From assembly GCF_001424305.1 (NCBI RefSeq), contig NZ_LMPD01000001.1, forward strand, positions 1,136,853 to 1,200,852: 64,000 bases of DNA. The letters are read 5' to 3'. The stretch comes from Pedobacter sp. Leaf176 (lineage in GTDB: Bacteria > Bacteroidota > Bacteroidia > Sphingobacteriales > Sphingobacteriaceae). Each line of letters starts with the position of its first letter. Position 1 is the stretch's first letter. The translations under genes were made by a program, and so were the position numbers. The notes beneath the pieces are model-generated. The model saw only the letters and a program-made list of their open reading frames with translations, ran no database searches and had not been told where the DNA came from. Below are positions 61,893 to 64,000 of the stretch, piece by piece.

Positions 61893-61935
61893 GTCCTAGA
61901 AAAACAAAATATATAACTCAACAAAATTAACGAAT

Positions 61936-63294
61936 ATGGACAAGGCAAAATTTACTAGTCAGTCTCCAATTGTAGTTGGCCTGGATATCGGTACTACAAA
62001 AATCTGTGTTATCGTAGGCCGCAGAACACAGCATGGTAAAATAGAGGTGTTAGGAATCGGCAAAGCCGAATCTGCGGGTGTTACCAGAGGTGTGGTTTCT
62101 AATATTCAAAAAACGGTGCAGGGAATAGCACAGGCCGTTGAAATTGCCAGTGGTCAATCCAATGTAGAAATACAGGTGGTTAATGTAGGTATTGCAGGTC
62201 AGCACATTAAAAGCTTACAACACCGTGGCATTTTAACCCGTAGGGAATTAAACAATGAAATCGGGAAAAAAGACATCGATAAGTTGATAGACGATATGTT
62301 TAAGCTTGTGATGCCTCCGGGTGAAGAAATTATTCATGTTTTGCCACAGGAATTTACCATTGATAACGAACCGGGTATTAAAGATCCGATTGGTATGGCA
62401 GGTGTTCGCCTGGAAGCAAATTTCCACATTATTTCCGGTCAGGTAACAGCGGTAAAAAATATAATTAAATGCGTAAATAATGCGGGCCTTCAAACGCAGG
62501 ATCTAATACTTGAACCTTTGGCTTCTTCTGAATCGGTGTTGAGCGATGAGGAAAAAGAAGCAGGCATTGCTTTAGTAGATATTGGTGGCGGTACAACCGA
62601 TATTGCTATTTTTCACGAAGGAATTATTCGTCATACTGCTGTTATTCCTTTCGGTGGTAATAGTGTTACTGAAGACATCAGAGAAGGTTGTTCAGTAATG
62701 CGTAACCAGGCGGAATTATTAAAAACGCGTTTTGGATCTGCTTTGGCGGAAGAGAACAAAGAAAATGAGATCATCTGTGTGCCGGGCTTACGTGGCAGGG
62801 AGCCAAAAGAGATTTCAGTGAAAAACCTTGCTTATGTAATTCAGGCCCGTATGGAAGAAATCATAGAGCATGTATATTACGAAATTAAAGCTTCAGGTTA
62901 TGAAAAGAAATTAATTGGTGGCATTGTAATTACCGGGGGTGGCGCTCTATTAAAGCACTTGAGCCAGGCAGTTGAATACGTTACGGGTTTAGATTGCCGC
63001 ATCGGATACCCGAACGAGCATTTATCTAAATATGAAGATATGCCGAAAACAATTTACGATGATTTGAAAAGTCCGATGTATGCAACAAGTGTTGGCTTAT
63101 TAATTAAAGGAATCCAAAAAGCCGAAGAACTTATTGAGGAAATGAAACAGCCCGGCGTTTATGTTGAAAAACCCAAAGCAGCAAAAGATAAAGAGAAAAG
63201 AGGCCCGGGATTATTTGATAAACTCCTTGCAAAAACAAGAACTTTCATTCAGGATGATATGGATGTGAGCGACGAAGATTACCTAAAAGGATAA
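61936..63294 (+). CDS. ftsA: Cell division protein FtsA
   Basis: A 452-residue actin-like ATPase. VVGLDIGTTKICVIVGRR is the first phosphate loop, GVTRGVVSNIQKTVQGIAQAVEIA follows in the 1C-containing region, GIALVDIGGGTTDIAIFHEG is the second phosphate loop near 210-225, and GGIVITGGGALLKHLSQAVEYVTGLD is the adenosine motif. Residues about 395-452 form a charged linker and a C-terminal amphipathic helix (RGPGLFDKLLAKTRTFIQDDM) for membrane binding. It tethers FtsZ to the membrane and recruits later divisome proteins. Confidence 0.97.
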   Translation: MDKAKFTSQSPIVVGLDIGTTKICVIVGRRTQHGKIEVLGIGKAESAGVTRGVVSNIQKTVQGIAQAVEIASGQSNVEIQVVNVGIAGQHIKSLQHRGILTRRELNNEIGKKDIDKLIDDMFKLVMPPGEEIIHVLPQEFTIDNEPGIKDPIGMAGVRLEANFHIISGQVTAVKNIIKCVNNAGLQTQDLILEPLASSESVLSDEEKEAGIALVDIGGGTTDIAIFHEGIIRHTAVIPFGGNSVTEDIREGCSVMRNQAELLKTRFGSALAEENKENEIICVPGLRGREPKEISVKNLAYVIQARMEEIIEHVYYEIKASGYEKKLIGGIVITGGGALLKHLSQAVEYVTGLDCRIGYPNEHLSKYEDMPKTIYDDLKSPMYATSVGLLIKGIQKAEELIEEMKQPGVYVEKPKAAKDKEKRGPGLFDKLLAKTRTFIQDDMDVSDEDYLKG

Positions 63295-63314
63295 ATTTTT
63301 CAACAAAACAGGAG

Positions 63315-63356
63315 TTTTCCACATTATGAACAGTTGTGGAAAACGTGTGTGGAAAA
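63315..63356. promoter_or_regulatory. Cluster of three DnaA-box-like sequences before ftsZ
   Basis: TTTTCCACA lies at 63315-63323 on the plus strand and its complement TGTGGAAAA at 63335-63343 and 63348-63356. All match the relaxed DnaA-box consensus TTWTNCACA. They lie in the 128-base ftsA-ftsZ gap. Binding by DnaA is not shown, and the A/T tracts make chance hits possible. Confidence 0.45.
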
Positions 63357-63422
63357 AGTGTTAATATTACATTTGGTAATGAACAGAATTTAAGAATTTT
63401 TAAACAACTGATTCATAAGATT

Positions 63423-64000
63423 ATGCAGTTCGAAATGTTAAAAGATAAGTCGTCAATTATCAAGGTGATTGGTGTTGGTGGCGGTGGCGGCAACGCAGTA
63501 AACCATATGTACCTTTCAGGTATAACTGGTGTAGATTTTATTATTTGTAATACAGATGCCCAGGCTTTGGAATCCAGCCCTATACCAAACAAGGTACAAT
63601 TAGGCGCTAGTTTGACCGAAGGTATGGGTGCAGGGTCTATTCCTGAAGTTGGAAAAAACTCGGCTATAGAAAACATAGATGATATTAAATCCATGCTTGG
63701 CAGTACAACCAAGATGTTGTTTATTACAGCTGGAATGGGTGGTGGAACTGGTACCGGTGCTAGTCCGATTATTGCAAAAGCAGCTAAAGAACTCGATATT
63801 TTAACTGTGGCCATTATAACTACGCCATTCTCTTTTGAAGGCAAACGACGTAGGTTGCAGGCTGATGAGGGTATGGAGGAGCTTAAAAAATATGTGGATT
63901 CATACCTGGTTATTTCCAACGACCGCTTGCGCGAAATCTTCGGAAATTTAACTTTGGGTTCTGCATTTGGCCAGGCTGACGATATTTTAACTACTGCTGC
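63423..64000 (+). CDS. ftsZ: Cell division GTPase FtsZ (partial, 3' end outside window)
   Basis: The frame starts at ATG 63423 and is open to the window end, showing about 192 residues of a tubulin-like GTPase. IIKVIGVGGGGGNAVNHMY is the N-terminal loop, VDFIICNTDAQAL the second, and MLFITAGMGGGTGTGASPIIA holds the GGGTGTG tubulin signature near 105-112. FEGKRRRLQADEGMEEL and NDRLREIFGNLTLGSAFGQADDIL follow, as in all FtsZ. It polymerises into the Z ring. Its upstream gap contains the DnaA-like boxes. Confidence 0.98.
   Translation, partial: MQFEMLKDKSSIIKVIGVGGGGGNAVNHMYLSGITGVDFIICNTDAQALESSPIPNKVQLGASLTEGMGAGSIPEVGKNSAIENIDDIKSMLGSTTKMLFITAGMGGGTGTGASPIIAKAAKELDILTVAIITTPFSFEGKRRRLQADEGMEELKKYVDSYLVISNDRLREIFGNLTLGSAFGQADDILTTA

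Noticed and set aside
1..64000. tRNA, rRNA, CRISPR, insertion sequences, prophage, defence systems
   Set aside because: No characteristic sequences, transposases, integrases, repeat-spacer arrays or defence domains were seen on either strand.

Overview
This window looks like a chromosomal segment from a Bacteroidota bacterium of the family Sphingobacteriaceae, most likely Pedobacter or a close relative. Supporting signs are moderately AT-rich DNA, few Shine-Dalgarno sequences, an OMP_b-brl_3 type outer-membrane barrel protein, an UpxY-type antiterminator, a Wza-like protein with a C-terminal membrane helix, a PASTA-bearing FtsI, and a division cluster ordered mraZ-rsmH-ftsL-ftsI-murE-mraY-murD-ftsW-murG-murC-ftsQ-ftsA-ftsZ. 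No tRNA, rRNA, CRISPR array, insertion sequence or prophage was recognised. The genus assignment is inference.

Bases 1-13000 hold housekeeping and environmental genes: an ABC transporter pair (the permease is cut by the window start), a lipoprotein SGNH esterase, a MESH1-like HD hydrolase, a GAF histidine kinase, a gluconate permease/gluconokinase pair, an outer-membrane barrel protein, a histidine kinase/response regulator pair and a DoxX-like membrane protein.

Bases 13110-40762 form a large exopolysaccharide locus. From wza at about 37.9 kb down to a WcaF-like acetyltransferase at 13.1 kb every gene is on the minus strand, mostly with overlapping or nearly touching ends: wza, tyrosine autokinase, upxY, an asparagine-synthase-like amidotransferase, Wzm/Wzt ABC exporter, a methyltransferase, about a dozen glycosyltransferases including GT10- and GT11-type fucosyltransferases, a Wzy-like membrane protein, and an exosortase. 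On the plus strand next to wza lie a small secreted protein with a C-terminal helix plus Arg-Arg tail, a GT2 glycosyltransferase and a WecA-like initiating phosphoglycosyltransferase. The attractive reading is an exosortase-coupled glycan system in which the small tripartite protein is the sorted, possibly glycan-modified, substrate. The locus also mixes Wzy-type and ABC-type export parts and contains no recognisable Wzx flippase.

Bases 40864-47786 carry gap and pgk around a GNAT gene and followed by a clear terminator, then a small unknown protein, a membrane-anchored AraC regulator, an ABC exporter and a second DoxX-like protein. Bases 48190-64000 are the division and cell wall (dcw) cluster. 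It is preceded by an array of MraZ-box-like repeats and carries three DnaA-box-like sequences between ftsA and ftsZ. FtsQ has an unusually long Lys/Ala/Pro-rich periplasmic tail. ftsZ runs off the end of the window.
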